DNA from: an uncultured delta proteobacterium
Lineage (GTDB): Bacteria > Desulfobacterota > Desulfobulbia > Desulfobulbales > Desulfurivibrionaceae
Direction: 5' to 3'
NCBI GenBank assembly: GCA_903869265.1
Contig: CAIPYE010000007.1
Span: 32,816-96,815, forward strand
Length of the DNA stretch: 64,000 bases
Below are positions 53,383-61,989 of the stretch, piece by piece; position 1 is the stretch's first letter; each line of letters begins with the position of its first letter. Both the position numbers and the translations under genes were made by a program. The notes under the pieces are model-generated. The model saw only the letters and a list, made by a program, of their open reading frames with translations, had not been told where the DNA came from and ran no database searches.

Positions 53383-54447
53383 ATGATAATCAACCACGGA
53401 CAACATACAGTGCAGCAGCCAGCGGGTTCTGACTCTTCTCCTGAATCGAGTTTTCCCGGTAAACGCCTGATGGACATGTTTGCCCGGTCCATCAGTTATC
53501 TGCGGATATCTCTTACCGACCACTGTAATCTCCGCTGTCAGTACTGCTCGCCGCAGGAAGGGCAGATCAAGCTGGCAAATGAGGAGTTGTTAAGCTACGA
53601 GGAGATTCTCCGGGTTGTGCGCATTGCCGTTTCGCTTGGCATTGAAAAGGTGAGGCTGACCGGCGGCGAACCTTTGGTGCGGCGGGATGTGCTCACTTTT
53701 ATCAAGGCGCTGGCCGAAATTCCGGGCCTCACCGATATCCGCCTCACCACCAACGGTGTCTTGCTGGCAGATTATGCGGAGGCCCTGCAAAAAGCAGGGA
53801 TCAGTAAGCTGAATATCAGTCTTGATACCCTGCGACCTGAGCGTTTTCAACAGATCACCGGAGTTGACGCTTTTGCCCGGGTTTGGGCCGGGATCAGCAA
53901 GGCCAGGGAGCTTGGCTTTTCCCCGATCAAGCTGAATATCGTTGCCCTGAAGGAGGTAAACGATGACGAATTCATTGACTTTGCCCGTCTGACCCTGACG
54001 GAGCCGCTGCAGATTCGCTTTATCGAATTCATGCCCATTGGCGCTTCGGCCCTCTGGGACAAAGGGAAATACATCAGCTCCCAGGAAATCATGGAAATTA
54101 TCACGTCCTTGGGTAGGCTGGAGCCAGTAGCGGCGAAGCGCATGGACGGGCCTGCCCGCATTTACCGGTTTGCCGGGGCTGTCGGCAGTGTCGGTTTTAT
54201 CAGCCCCATCAGCCATCATTTCTGCGACCGGTGTAACAGGCTACGGCTCACTTCGGAAGGCAGATTGCGGTCCTGTCTGTTGTCCGATCAGGAAACAGAT
54301 ATCAAGGCAAGGCTGCGCAAAGGGGCAACCGATGCAGAAATCAGGGAGCTTATCGTGGCGACTATTCTTGACAAGCCAAAGGGGCACAACATTTCGCCGG
54401 AAGGCGAGGGGAATTGTCACGGGCAGATGTCCCGGATAGGGGGGTAG
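53383..54447 (+). CDS. moaA: GTP 3',8-cyclase MoaA
   Basis: First step of molybdenum cofactor synthesis, a radical SAM cyclisation of GTP. From the ATG at 53383 there are 354 residues; a GTG at 53290 and an ATG at 53470 are alternatives, and the shorter start fits the family length (about 325). The radical SAM cluster is CNLRCQYC (Cys48, 52, 55), the second cluster is in CDRCNRLRLTSEGRLRSCL, and the protein ends in the conserved Gly-Gly. It would supply cofactor to the molybdenum hydroxylase at 9.2-11.9 kb. Confidence 0.94.
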   Translation: MIINHGQHTVQQPAGSDSSPESSFPGKRLMDMFARSISYLRISLTDHCNLRCQYCSPQEGQIKLANEELLSYEEILRVVRIAVSLGIEKVRLTGGEPLVRRDVLTFIKALAEIPGLTDIRLTTNGVLLADYAEALQKAGISKLNISLDTLRPERFQQITGVDAFARVWAGISKARELGFSPIKLNIVALKEVNDDEFIDFARLTLTEPLQIRFIEFMPIGASALWDKGKYISSQEIMEIITSLGRLEPVAAKRMDGPARIYRFAGAVGSVGFISPISHHFCDRCNRLRLTSEGRLRSCLLSDQETDIKARLRKGATDAEIRELIVATILDKPKGHNISPEGEGNCHGQMSRIGG

Positions 54448-54497
54448 CAAAGAAGGTCCAAGGGAAAAGGGGTTGAATACTCGTCCTTTGAACTGCT

Positions 54498-55583
54498 TTA
54501 TTCTTCAATCCGGGGGTAGGACCCCAGCCACTCGAAATACGAGCAGATTTCTTTCAGCCGTTCGCAGCCTTCCCTGACAATGTCATCCTCCATATGGCCA
54601 AGCAGGTCGATGAAGAAAAGATAGCGGCCTGGCTCGTCCTTGACCGGACGGGACTCAATCCGGGTCAAGTTGATGGAGCGTTGGGCCAGAATGCTCAGGG
54701 CGTCGTTTAAGGCGCCGGGTCGGTCCAGAAGGCTGACCAGGAGCGAGGTTTTGTCCTTGCCGCTTCTGGAAGGCGATTCCTTGCCGATAAGCAGAAAGCG
54801 GGTGGTGTTGCCCCGGTAATCCTCGATTCCCTTGACCACCGTCTGCAACTGGTAGGTGGTGATGGCCAGCGAACTGGCTATGGCCGCAACGGTCGGGTCT
54901 TCCGCCGCCATTTTCGCGGCGACGCTGGTGCTGAAAACGTCCTGGACTGTCACGTTGGGAAGATGTTTTTTTAGCCATTGCCGACACTGGGCAATGGGTT
55001 GCGGGTGGGAAACCACCAGCTTGATGTCGTCCAGGTTGCCTGATTTGTTGACCAGGTTGTGAATGATCCCCAGATTCAATTCCCCGCAGATTTTGACATT
55101 GTATTTGATAAAGGAGTCCAGGGTCGAGGTGACCGCCCCTTCGATGGAGTTTTCCACCGGAACGATGCCGTATTGGGTTCTGCCCCGTTCAACCTCGTCA
55201 AAAATATCCTCAATAGTCTCCAGGGGGAGATACTTGGCGGAGTGGCCGAAGTATTTCACTCCGGCCAGATGGGAAAAGGTTGCTTCGGGGCCAAGGTAGG
55301 CGACCTCCACATTTTTTTGCGAGAGCCGGCAGGTGGTGATGATTTCGTGGAAGATGCTTACAAGAGGCTCCTCGGGAAACGCGCCGCCATTTTCCGCAAG
55401 CAGACGTTCAAAAATCTGGCGTTCCCGCAGCGGATCCCATTTGGCCTTGTTGTTCTGGTTCTTGAGTTCGCCGATTTTTCTGGCGCAGAGCAACCGCTCT
55501 TTGAGAAGCGCCAAAAATTGGCTGTCTATGGCGTCGATCTGTTGCCGGACATCGGTAAGGGTGAGGTCTTTTTTGTTTTTCAT
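54498..55583 (-). CDS. pheA: Bifunctional chorismate mutase/prephenate dehydratase (P-protein)
   Basis: Makes phenylpyruvate from chorismate. 361 residues: an AroQ chorismate mutase domain (about 5-90; VRQQIDAIDSQFLALLKERL), prephenate dehydratase (about 95-280; AYLGPEATFSHLA, VPVENSIEGAVTSTLD) with the catalytic T-x-x-R region TTRFLLIG, and an ACT regulatory domain (about 285-361; RPGALNDALSILA and ESRPVKDEPGRYLFFIDL) for phenylalanine feedback. The start at 55583 is chosen by domain length; TTG 55661 with AGGA upstream would add 26 residues. Confidence 0.94.
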   Translation of the reverse strand: MKNKKDLTLTDVRQQIDAIDSQFLALLKERLLCARKIGELKNQNNKAKWDPLRERQIFERLLAENGGAFPEEPLVSIFHEIITTCRLSQKNVEVAYLGPEATFSHLAGVKYFGHSAKYLPLETIEDIFDEVERGRTQYGIVPVENSIEGAVTSTLDSFIKYNVKICGELNLGIIHNLVNKSGNLDDIKLVVSHPQPIAQCRQWLKKHLPNVTVQDVFSTSVAAKMAAEDPTVAAIASSLAITTYQLQTVVKGIEDYRGNTTRFLLIGKESPSRSGKDKTSLLVSLLDRPGALNDALSILAQRSINLTRIESRPVKDEPGRYLFFIDLLGHMEDDIVREGCERLKEICSYFEWLGSYPRIEE

Positions 55584-55907
55584 ATGAGATTGCAGGGCGT
55601 TGAGATCTGTGTTTTGGGAACCTGTTCGCTGTGTGCCCATTTTCTGGAAAGACTTCGGCAATTTCCTGTGGGCACAGTGACTTTCTTAATCGTATCCAGG
55701 GAAAAATAAAAGGGAAAAGTTCAGTCTGTCGGTCAGGAGCCGTTTCTTCAAGGAAAGTCGTCAGCCAGGGGGATTAACTATTTGCTTCTCCTGGTGGATA
55801 ATGTATAAATGTTTTAATGAGATATTCATGGCGTTGCTGTAACGGCAAGGCCTTTTTGTGCCAGTCGTGGTGTGAAAAAAACACGCAATCGCTTTCCAGG
55901 CAGGATT
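55584..55907. other. Intergenic region between divergent pheA and the CBS/ACT gene
   Basis: 324 bp (less if the longer pheA start is used). Divergent promoters are expected. I see no gene, RNA or strong hairpin; an antisense open frame at 55761-56180 is only the shadow of the CBS gene. Confidence 0.4.
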
Positions 55908-56507
55908 ATGAAAGTAAAAAGCTGCATGCAAAAAGACCTGATTGTCATCGGCAGAAACGCCTTGTTGCAAGAGGCGGGTGCGTTGATGAAAAAACATTCC
56001 ATCCGCCACCTGCCGGTGGTGGAGGACGGGCAGCTGGTCGGCTTTATAACGGAAAGCGATTTGCGGCAGTATTCGTTTCCCGCGCAGGAGAAGGATATCC
56101 GGGTTCATGAGGTGATGGTGCTCAATCCCATTACCGTGAACATCAATGCCAGCATTGAAAAGGCTGCCCGCCTTATTCATGACTACAAGATCGGCGGACT
56201 GCCGGTTCTTGACAAGAAAAAACTGGTGGGGATCATCACCGCCATTGATCTGCTTTCGGCCTTTATCAACATGATGGGTCTGTTGCGGGCCTCATCGCGG
56301 TTGGATGTTCTGGTCGGCAAGGTCGGCGGGGTCGAAGACGTCACCAGGATCATCAAAGCGCACGGGTGTGAAATAATCAGTGTGGCAACGGAAAGCCATT
56401 CCTCCCGGCGGAAATTGTATTGCTTCAGGCTGGAGAAAGGGGAGTTGGACAAAGCAATCGAGGCCTTGGAAGATGCCGGCCACAAAGTTGTTTCGGTGGT
56501 GGATTAA
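55908..56507 (+). CDS. CBS-pair protein with C-terminal ACT-like domain (AcuB-like)
   Basis: 199 residues: two CBS domains (about 1-60 and 70-125; VVEDGQLVGFITESDLR and VLDKKKLVGIITAIDLL) that bind adenosyl ligands, then an ACT-like domain (about 140-199). AGGCAGGA sets the start at 55908; the frame upstream is not homologous. The next gene, 42 bases on, is DUF39. In methanogens DUF39 proteins carry fused CBS domains for S-adenosyl ligands, so here the regulatory module may be a separate partner sensing methionine-cycle metabolites. That link is inferred. Confidence 0.8.
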   Translation: MKVKSCMQKDLIVIGRNALLQEAGALMKKHSIRHLPVVEDGQLVGFITESDLRQYSFPAQEKDIRVHEVMVLNPITVNINASIEKAARLIHDYKIGGLPVLDKKKLVGIITAIDLLSAFINMMGLLRASSRLDVLVGKVGGVEDVTRIIKAHGCEIISVATESHSSRRKLYCFRLEKGELDKAIEALEDAGHKVVSVVD

Positions 56508-56549
56508 CCGCCGACATGGCGTGATTATCCTTGGGAAGGAGCGGTTTAC

Positions 56550-57719
56550 ATGAGCGAGTTCAAGGTCCAGAAAACATACGAAGAAATCAATGCCAAGATC
56601 AAGGCGGGTCAGGCCGTGGTGGTCACCGCCGAAGAGATGGTCGGCATTGTGAAAAAGCACGGGCCGGTTGAAGCTGCCAGAAAAGTGGATGTGGTCACCA
56701 CCGGCACCTTTTCGCCCATGTGTTCTTCCGGCGCCTTTATCAATTTCGGCCATTCCAATCCCACCACCAAGGCGCTGAAGGTGTGGCTGAACAATGTCCC
56801 TGCCTATGCCGGGCTTGCCGCGGTTGATGTATACATCGGCGCGACGGAGCCGACCGAGGATGATCCTTTGAACAAGGTTTTCCCCGGTGAATTTCTCTAT
56901 GGCGGCGGGCATGTGCTTGAAGATCTGGTGGCCGGGAAGAAGGTGCTGCTCAAGGCGGTGGGCTACGGAACTGACTGCTATCCCAATAAAAATTTGGAAA
57001 AAGAGGTGACACTCGCCGACTTGCCCTATGCGCTCTTGGTGAATCCCCGCAATTGCTATCAAAATTATAATTGCGCCATCAATCTTTCCGACCGCACCAT
57101 CTATTGTTACATGGGTACGCTGAAACCCCAGGTGAGAAATGCAACCTATTGCAGCGCCGGCGAATTGAGTCCTTTGTTGAACGATCCGTTTTATAAGACC
57201 ATTGGCCTGGGTACGCGGATATTTTTAGGGGGTGGAGTCGGGTATGTGACCTGGCATGGCAGCCAGCACAACCCAAAAGCCCTGCGTTCGGAAAACGGCA
57301 CCACCAGAAGAGCGGCCGGCACCCTGATGGTGCAGGGGGATTTGAAGCAGATGTCCGCCCGCTGGCTCAAGGGCGTGAGCATGCAGGGCTACGGAAGCTC
57401 CCTGGCCGTGGGGATCGGGGTGCCGATTCCCATCCTCAACGAGGAGATGGCCGCCTATACCGGGGTTTCCGATGCGGAGATCTTTACCCAGATTGTGGAT
57501 TATTCCTACGACTATTCCCATGGCGTGGCGCGTAATTATGGGGAGGTCAGCTATGCCCAGCTCAAAAGCGGCCAGATCGAGGTGAATGGCAAGATGGTGC
57601 CCACCGCGCCTCTTTCCAGCGTGGTTCGGGCGCGGGAGATTGCTGAGACGCTCAAGGGATGGATCACAGCCGGAAAGTTTCTTCTTGAAAAGCCCATCCA
57701 GACTTTGCCGTCAGAGTAA
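56550..57719 (+). CDS. Homocysteine biosynthesis protein (DUF39/HcyBio family)
   Basis: 389 residues of the DUF39 family, which in methanogens and sulfate reducers takes part in making homocysteine from aspartate semialdehyde and reduced sulfur without activated homoserine. The conserved segments are VVTTGTFSPMCSSGAF (about 48-63), GHSNPTTKALKVWLNNVPAY, and the Cys-rich NPRNCYQNYNCAINL and ATYCSAGELSPL. Several conserved Cys may act in sulfur transfer. The CBS/ACT protein lies upstream and larE begins 12 bases downstream. A ferredoxin partner known elsewhere is not present. Confidence 0.87.
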   Translation: MSEFKVQKTYEEINAKIKAGQAVVVTAEEMVGIVKKHGPVEAARKVDVVTTGTFSPMCSSGAFINFGHSNPTTKALKVWLNNVPAYAGLAAVDVYIGATEPTEDDPLNKVFPGEFLYGGGHVLEDLVAGKKVLLKAVGYGTDCYPNKNLEKEVTLADLPYALLVNPRNCYQNYNCAINLSDRTIYCYMGTLKPQVRNATYCSAGELSPLLNDPFYKTIGLGTRIFLGGGVGYVTWHGSQHNPKALRSENGTTRRAAGTLMVQGDLKQMSARWLKGVSMQGYGSSLAVGIGVPIPILNEEMAAYTGVSDAEIFTQIVDYSYDYSHGVARNYGEVSYAQLKSGQIEVNGKMVPTAPLSSVVRAREIAETLKGWITAGKFLLEKPIQTLPSE

Positions 57720-57730
57720 GTGCTGCCGGG

Positions 57731-58531
57731 GTGGAGATTTCTTTATCCAGCAAGTATCGGCAGCTGCAAAAAATATTTTTACAACACCAAGAGGTCGCCA
57801 TCGCCTTTTCCGGCGGGGTGGACAGTTCCTTCTTACTGCATACGGCCTGTGTAACCCTTGGCTGTTCGGCGGTTCACGCCTTTCATGCAAGATCAGAACT
57901 CCAGTCTTCTACAGAAGCAGCCCGGGTTGGTCGGGCAATCCAGGAGTGTGGCTGCTTCTTCCATCCCATTGAGATCAAGCCGTTTAGTTGGCCGGAGTTC
58001 GTGGCCAATGGTTCTGGCCGCTGTTATCACTGCAAGAAAAAAATCTATCAAACATTCCTGGTCCATCCGTCATTTCCAGCAGATGCTTTTTTGTTCGATG
58101 GCACCAACCATGACGATTTCGGGCAAGATCGGCCAGGGCTAAGGGCGGTTGCTGAATTGAAGGTGCAGACTCCTTTGGCTGAGGTCGGTTTTACTAAAAA
58201 AGAGATCCGGCTGCTCAGTAAGGAATTTTCCTTGTCTTCTTGGAATGCCTATTCATCTTCATGCCTGGCCACCAGAATAGCGCAAGGGGAACCCCTTACC
58301 AGGGAAAAAATTCTACTGGTGTCCAAATGTGAGGCGCTGCTTCAAGAAAAAGGATTTATGGGGGTGCGGGTGCGCCTTTCCAAAGAAACTGCAACCATTG
58401 CAGTTTTACAAAAAGATTTGGGAGAACTGCAAAAAAATCATGTATTTTCGGCTATTAAGCATGAGTTTATGTCTTTGGGCTTGCGTGGAGTTGTGCTTGA
58501 TTCACAAGGAAGACCGGACTGGACGGGGTGA
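57731..58531 (+). CDS. larE: LarE-type ATP-dependent sulfur transferase
   Basis: 266 residues. PP-loop ATP pyrophosphatase motif SGGVDSSFLL (27-36); Cys178 in SSSCLATRI corresponds to the LarE cysteine that gives up its sulfur to the nickel-pincer cofactor precursor; a further RCYHCKKK pair (Cys98, Cys101) could hold an Fe-S cluster as in LarE variants that recycle sulfur. LarB and LarC are not in the window, so the acceptor may be the pincer cofactor or another molecule. Start GTG 57731 is set by the neighbouring gene end; no strong ribosome binding site. Confidence 0.85.
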   Translation: MEISLSSKYRQLQKIFLQHQEVAIAFSGGVDSSFLLHTACVTLGCSAVHAFHARSELQSSTEAARVGRAIQECGCFFHPIEIKPFSWPEFVANGSGRCYHCKKKIYQTFLVHPSFPADAFLFDGTNHDDFGQDRPGLRAVAELKVQTPLAEVGFTKKEIRLLSKEFSLSSWNAYSSSCLATRIAQGEPLTREKILLVSKCEALLQEKGFMGVRVRLSKETATIAVLQKDLGELQKNHVFSAIKHEFMSLGLRGVVLDSQGRPDWTG

Positions 58532-58603
58532 TTCTCTGTGGGAGATCAGTTGAAAAAAAAGCTTTGATATGTCATTTTTTTCTTATTTCATCACATTTTT
58601 TGT

Positions 58604-58653
58604 TTGACAGACGCTTTTTTTTGTTTGACAATCACTTCACATAAGTTTAAATC
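58604..58653 (+). promoter_or_regulatory. Probable promoter(s) of the HU gene
   Basis: Two TTGACA hexamers at 58604-58609 and 58625-58630, 21 bases apart, each preceded by a T run. The second pairs with TTAAAT (58647-58652, spacer 16) or TAAATC (58648-58653, spacer 17). The leader to the start codon is about 65 bases. Confidence 0.6.
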
Positions 58654-58727
58654 GCCCCTAAGGCAACTGTATTACGGTGCTTGTAGAAGGCAGAGAATCT
58701 CTAAATTCACGAGGAGGAAGGAGAGGA

Positions 58728-59000
58728 ATGAACAAAAGTGAATTAGTCGAGAACATGGCAAAGGCTGGCGGTATCAGCAAGGCTGCAGCTGAGAAGACCC
58801 TTGGCGGCATGCTGGCCGCAGTTACCACCGCTTTGAAGAAAGGCGACAAGGTAACTTTGGTTGGCTTTGGCACATTTTCCGTGACCAAGAGGGCGGCTCG
58901 TCAGGGACGCAATCCTCAGACCGGAAAGGCCATCACCATCAAAGCCCGCAAAGTTGCACGTTTTAAGCCCGGCAGCAAGCTTGCTGAAGCAGTAAAGTAA
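58728..59000 (+). CDS. hup: HU family DNA-binding protein
   Basis: 90-residue histone-like protein that binds and bends DNA without sequence preference. Typical segments are MNKSELVENMAKAGGISKAA, then VTLVGFGTFSVTKRAARQGRNP with the DNA-grip arm NPQTGKAITIKARKVARFKPG including the conserved Pro. GGAGAGGA lies directly upstream of ATG 58728; an open frame upstream to 58677 is unrelated. It has its own promoter region and a strong terminator. Confidence 0.96.
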   Translation: MNKSELVENMAKAGGISKAAAEKTLGGMLAAVTTALKKGDKVTLVGFGTFSVTKRAARQGRNPQTGKAITIKARKVARFKPGSKLAEAVK

Positions 59001-59035
59001 ACTGATTTTCATCAGTCGCTGTATCTGTTTAGAAA

Positions 59036-59080
59036 AGAAGGCAGGACTCCTTGAGAAGGGAGTTCCTGCCTTCTTTTTTT
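59036..59080 (+). terminator. Terminator after hup
   Basis: AGAAGGCAGGACTCC (59036-59050) pairs with GGAGTTCCTGCCTTCT (59059-59074) with one bulged base, loop of about seven to eight, followed by T7 (59074-59080). Confidence 0.93.
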
Positions 59081-59168
59081 GTTGACGCTTCAAAGAACTA
59101 TGGGTACATATGCTCCACAATTCTCCGGCTGGTACCAACGGTGAGAATCGTGGATATACTTATAATGT

Positions 59169-59245
59169 CGGGATGTGGCTCAGCCTGGTAGAGCACGTGC
59201 TTCGGGAGCACGGGGTCGGAGGTTCGAATCCTCTCATCCCGACCA
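59169..59245 (+). tRNA. tRNA-Pro (anticodon CGG)
   Basis: 77 bases with encoded CCA. Acceptor CGGGATG (59169-59175) pairs with CATCCCG (59235-59241); anticodon arm CGTGC-TTCGGGA-GCACG gives anticodon CGG (reads CCG, proline); GGTTCGAATCC is the T arm. A TATAAT at 59161-59166 is too close to be the -10; TATACT at 59155-59160 is a better candidate. A terminator follows, so it is a single-gene transcript. Confidence 0.95.
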
Positions 59246-59253
59246 GTAATAGC

Positions 59254-59287
59254 AAGGGTTTCCGGTTGATTTCGGAAACCCTTTTTT
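59254..59287 (+). terminator. Terminator after tRNA-Pro
   Basis: Perfect 11-bp stem AAGGGTTTCCG (59254-59264)/CGGAAACCCTT (59273-59283), 8-base loop, T run following. Confidence 0.9.
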
Positions 59288-59440
59288 CTTTGTTTTTTAG
59301 CAACATTTAGACACGTCTATTTAATGTTTTTGTTGTATCCAGAGCTTTTCCCCTTCGATTATACTCCTGTTGCATCTTTTCTCTTGACGCCGATTCTTTT
59401 TTTTTGCTAGCCTATCTCGCACATGGGTCGGACACCGCTC

Positions 59441-59520
59441 CGATAAAGGCAAACCAGAGGCGACTCTGGGACGCAAAGCCACGGGCCACAAGTTGGTAGC
59501 CGGGCTGCCGAGAGGGGATA
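59441..59520 (+). ncRNA. Cyclic-di-GMP-I (GEMM) riboswitch
   Basis: The aptamer core is clear: GGCAAACC, a CCAGAG/CTCTGG stem closed by GCGA (GNRA tetraloop), GGGACGCAAAGCC (59468-59480), then a second arm GGGCC...GGTAGCCGGGCTGCC holding the tetraloop receptor (about 59483-59510). These match the GEMM-I consensus, which binds c-di-GMP. It is followed 36 bases later by a terminator and then the ABC transporter gene, so c-di-GMP probably controls readthrough. The direction of control cannot be read from the sequence. The flanking P1 boundaries are approximate. Confidence 0.9.
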
Positions 59521-59545
59521 CTTGATTTGCTTGCTTGTGAGTGCA

Positions 59546-59582
59546 AAACCCGTCTTCGGTCATCCGAGGACGGGTTTTTTTT
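59546..59582 (+). terminator. Riboswitch expression-platform terminator
   Basis: AAACCCGTCTTCGG (59546-59559) pairs with CCGAGGACGGGTTT (59564-59577) with one G-U pair and a four-base loop TCAT, then T run to 59582. It lies between the c-di-GMP aptamer and the start of the transporter gene (59692). Confidence 0.92.
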
Positions 59583-59691
59583 GTCGGTGGTTCGGTAGCC
59601 AAAGGTGCAGGGGGGTGCTTGTATTCTCGCAAGACGTCTTCGGTCAAAGGGTTTTTTGGGGGTCTTACCTAAATAAAGAAAGGTGTTTCTG

Positions 59692-61899
59692 ATGTCTTCG
59701 TTTGGGGGAACGATTCATCGCGATGAGCTTCTCTGGCTTTTAGGCAGCCTGAGCGGACTCTATCGTCTGCCGTTTGATGCCGCGCTGGTGGCGCAGTCCT
59801 TTCCTCCTCCCTATGACCGTGCTGTCCTGCATGAGGCGGCGCGCTCTTTGGGGTTCAAGACCGGCACCCGCGCCACGGAGGGGCTTGACTGGCAGAAGTT
59901 GCCCCTGCCCGCCGTCGGTTTTCTTTTGCCGGCCCCGGAGAACAGCCCTTCACCTGCATCCGATAGTCCATCAACCGATCCGTCCGCTGCCGAAGCAACC
60001 GATCCCCCTGCCCACACCCTGCTCATCATCCTCAAGATCGAGGGGGAGACTCTCCTCTATTTTCGCATCGGCTCCCAGTCCCCGGAGACCATCACCATTG
60101 CCGAGGCAGGTGAGCGGCTGGGTTCAGAACTCCTCCTGGTCGGCAAGGAAACCGCCACCGGCGATGACGAGGTTATCCCCGGTTTTCCGGTGGAGAAGAA
60201 ACCCTTCGGCTTTTCCTGGTTTATCCCTGAGTTGCTCAAGCACAAAAAAATCTGGGGGGACATCCTCTTCGCCTCCCTTGCCATTCAGCTGGTCGGCCTC
60301 ACCACCCCGCTTTTCACCCAGGTGATCATCGACAAGGTCATTGCCCACCAGAGCAAAAGCACCCTGATCGTCCTCGGCTTGGCCCTCATCATGTTCATGC
60401 TCTTCAATATCACCATGACCTGGCTCAGGCAGTATCTGGTGCTGCACACCGGCAACCGCATCGACGCGGTCCTGGGCAGCAAGGTCTTCCGCCACCTCCT
60501 CCGCCTGCCGCTACCCTATTTCGAGAACCGCCCCACCGGCACCCTGGTGGCCCGAATGCAGGGGGTGGAGACCATCCGTCAGTTCGTCTCCGGTGCCGCA
60601 GTCACCCTTATCCTCGATCTGCCCTTTCTGTTCATCTTCCTGGCGGTGATGTTCGCCTACTCCTGGCAGCTCTCCCTCATTGCCCTCGGGCTTTTGAGCC
60701 TTGTCTGTCTGATCAGTTTCCTGATGGTGCCGGTCTTTCGCGAGCGGCTCAACAAGCAGTTCATGTACGGCGCGCGGAACCAGGCCTTTCTCGTTGAATA
60801 TCTTTCGGGCATGGGCACGGTGAAGTCCCTGCAGATGGAGCCGGATATCGGCAAGAAATATGGCGATCTTTTGGCCCAGTACCTCGCCGCCGGTTTCAGC
60901 ACCAAACAGGTGGGCAACTCGTACAATGTGGTGGCCAACGGCCTGGAACAGATAATGACCCTTTCCATCCTCATTGTCGGCGCCCTTTTGGTCATGCGCA
61001 ACGAAGGCTTCACCGTGGGCATGCTGGTGGCCTTCCAGATGTTCGCCTCCCGCATGAGCCAGCCCATGCTGCGGCTGGTGGGGCTGTGGCAGGAGTTTCA
61101 GCAGGCCAATGTCGCGGTAAAACGGCTGGGCGATATCCTCGACATGCCCCAGGAGCCCTACACCCTGACGCCAAAAAGGGAAAACGCGGGCCAGGGCAGG
61201 ATCGATCTGGTCAACCTCGGCTTTCGCTACTCCGAGCAACACCCGTGGCTCTATCGCAATCTGGAGATGGGCTTCAAGCCCGGCCATCTTACCGTGCTCA
61301 TGGGGCCGTCGGGCTGCGGCAAGTCCACCCTGGCCAAGCTGATGCTCGGCTTCTACCAGACGGTGGAGGGACATATCGCTTTGGACGGCCGCGATATCAG
61401 GTATCTGGCTGCCAACGAGCTGCGTGCCACCTTCGGGGTGGTGCCCCAGGAGACCGTGCTTTTTTCCGGTACCATCTACGACAATCTGGTCATGGCCCAC
61501 CCTCATGCGAGTTTCCCCGAGGTGATTGCCGCCTGCAAGGCTGCGGAGATCCACGAGGTGATCGAAGAATTGTCCGAGGGCTACCAGACCGAGATCGGCG
61601 AGCGCGGCACCGGCCTTTCCGGCGGCCAGCGGCAGCGGATTGCCATTGCCAGGGCCCTGCTCAAGCGGCCCAAGATCCTGATCTTCGACGAGGCGGTTTC
61701 GAACCTGGATCAGCTGACCGCCGAGCACTTTGCCAAGACGATCAATAAACTCAAGGGCCAGGTGACCATGCTCTTTATCACACACCAGATTCCAAAGGGA
61801 TTGCAGGTGGACGAGGTGCTCTCGCTGGACTCCCATCATCATGCAACTCGGATGGAAGTGGTGGAGGATGCGGTAGCGGAACAAGAGAAAAAGAAATAG
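59692..61899 (+). CDS. Type I secretion ABC transporter (HlyB/RtxB-like)
   Basis: 735 residues from ATG 59692 (GAAAGG eight bases upstream). An N-terminal domain of about 90 residues sits where C39 peptidase-like domains lie but has no catalytic Cys; then a Pro/Ser-rich linker (about 87-115), a further soluble part, six membrane helices (about 185-465) and an ATPase domain: Walker A GPSGCGKST, signature LSGGQRQR, Walker B ILIFDEAVSNLD. It exports unfolded proteins across both membranes with an HlyD-type adaptor and TolC, neither visible here. A c-di-GMP riboswitch precedes it and a lipase-like candidate substrate follows. Confidence 0.9.
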   Translation: MSSFGGTIHRDELLWLLGSLSGLYRLPFDAALVAQSFPPPYDRAVLHEAARSLGFKTGTRATEGLDWQKLPLPAVGFLLPAPENSPSPASDSPSTDPSAAEATDPPAHTLLIILKIEGETLLYFRIGSQSPETITIAEAGERLGSELLLVGKETATGDDEVIPGFPVEKKPFGFSWFIPELLKHKKIWGDILFASLAIQLVGLTTPLFTQVIIDKVIAHQSKSTLIVLGLALIMFMLFNITMTWLRQYLVLHTGNRIDAVLGSKVFRHLLRLPLPYFENRPTGTLVARMQGVETIRQFVSGAAVTLILDLPFLFIFLAVMFAYSWQLSLIALGLLSLVCLISFLMVPVFRERLNKQFMYGARNQAFLVEYLSGMGTVKSLQMEPDIGKKYGDLLAQYLAAGFSTKQVGNSYNVVANGLEQIMTLSILIVGALLVMRNEGFTVGMLVAFQMFASRMSQPMLRLVGLWQEFQQANVAVKRLGDILDMPQEPYTLTPKRENAGQGRIDLVNLGFRYSEQHPWLYRNLEMGFKPGHLTVLMGPSGCGKSTLAKLMLGFYQTVEGHIALDGRDIRYLAANELRATFGVVPQETVLFSGTIYDNLVMAHPHASFPEVIAACKAAEIHEVIEELSEGYQTEIGERGTGLSGGQRQRIAIARALLKRPKILIFDEAVSNLDQLTAEHFAKTINKLKGQVTMLFITHQIPKGLQVDEVLSLDSHHHATRMEVVEDAVAEQEKKK

Positions 61900-61989
61900 G
61901 AAAAAGAAATAGGGGCCGGGGCCCGATTTTTCTAATGTAATGTTTTGCATTTGTTTTTTGCGGAAAGATTTTGATTGGAGGATGGCGGC

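Noticed and set aside
55761..56180. 139-codon minus-strand frame upstream of and across the CBS gene
   Set aside because: Antisense to the CBS gene; no motifs or ribosome binding site.
59161..59166. TATAAT as -10 box of the tRNA-Pro gene
   Set aside because: It ends two bases before the mature tRNA, so transcription would start inside the tRNA; the TATACT just upstream is more plausible.
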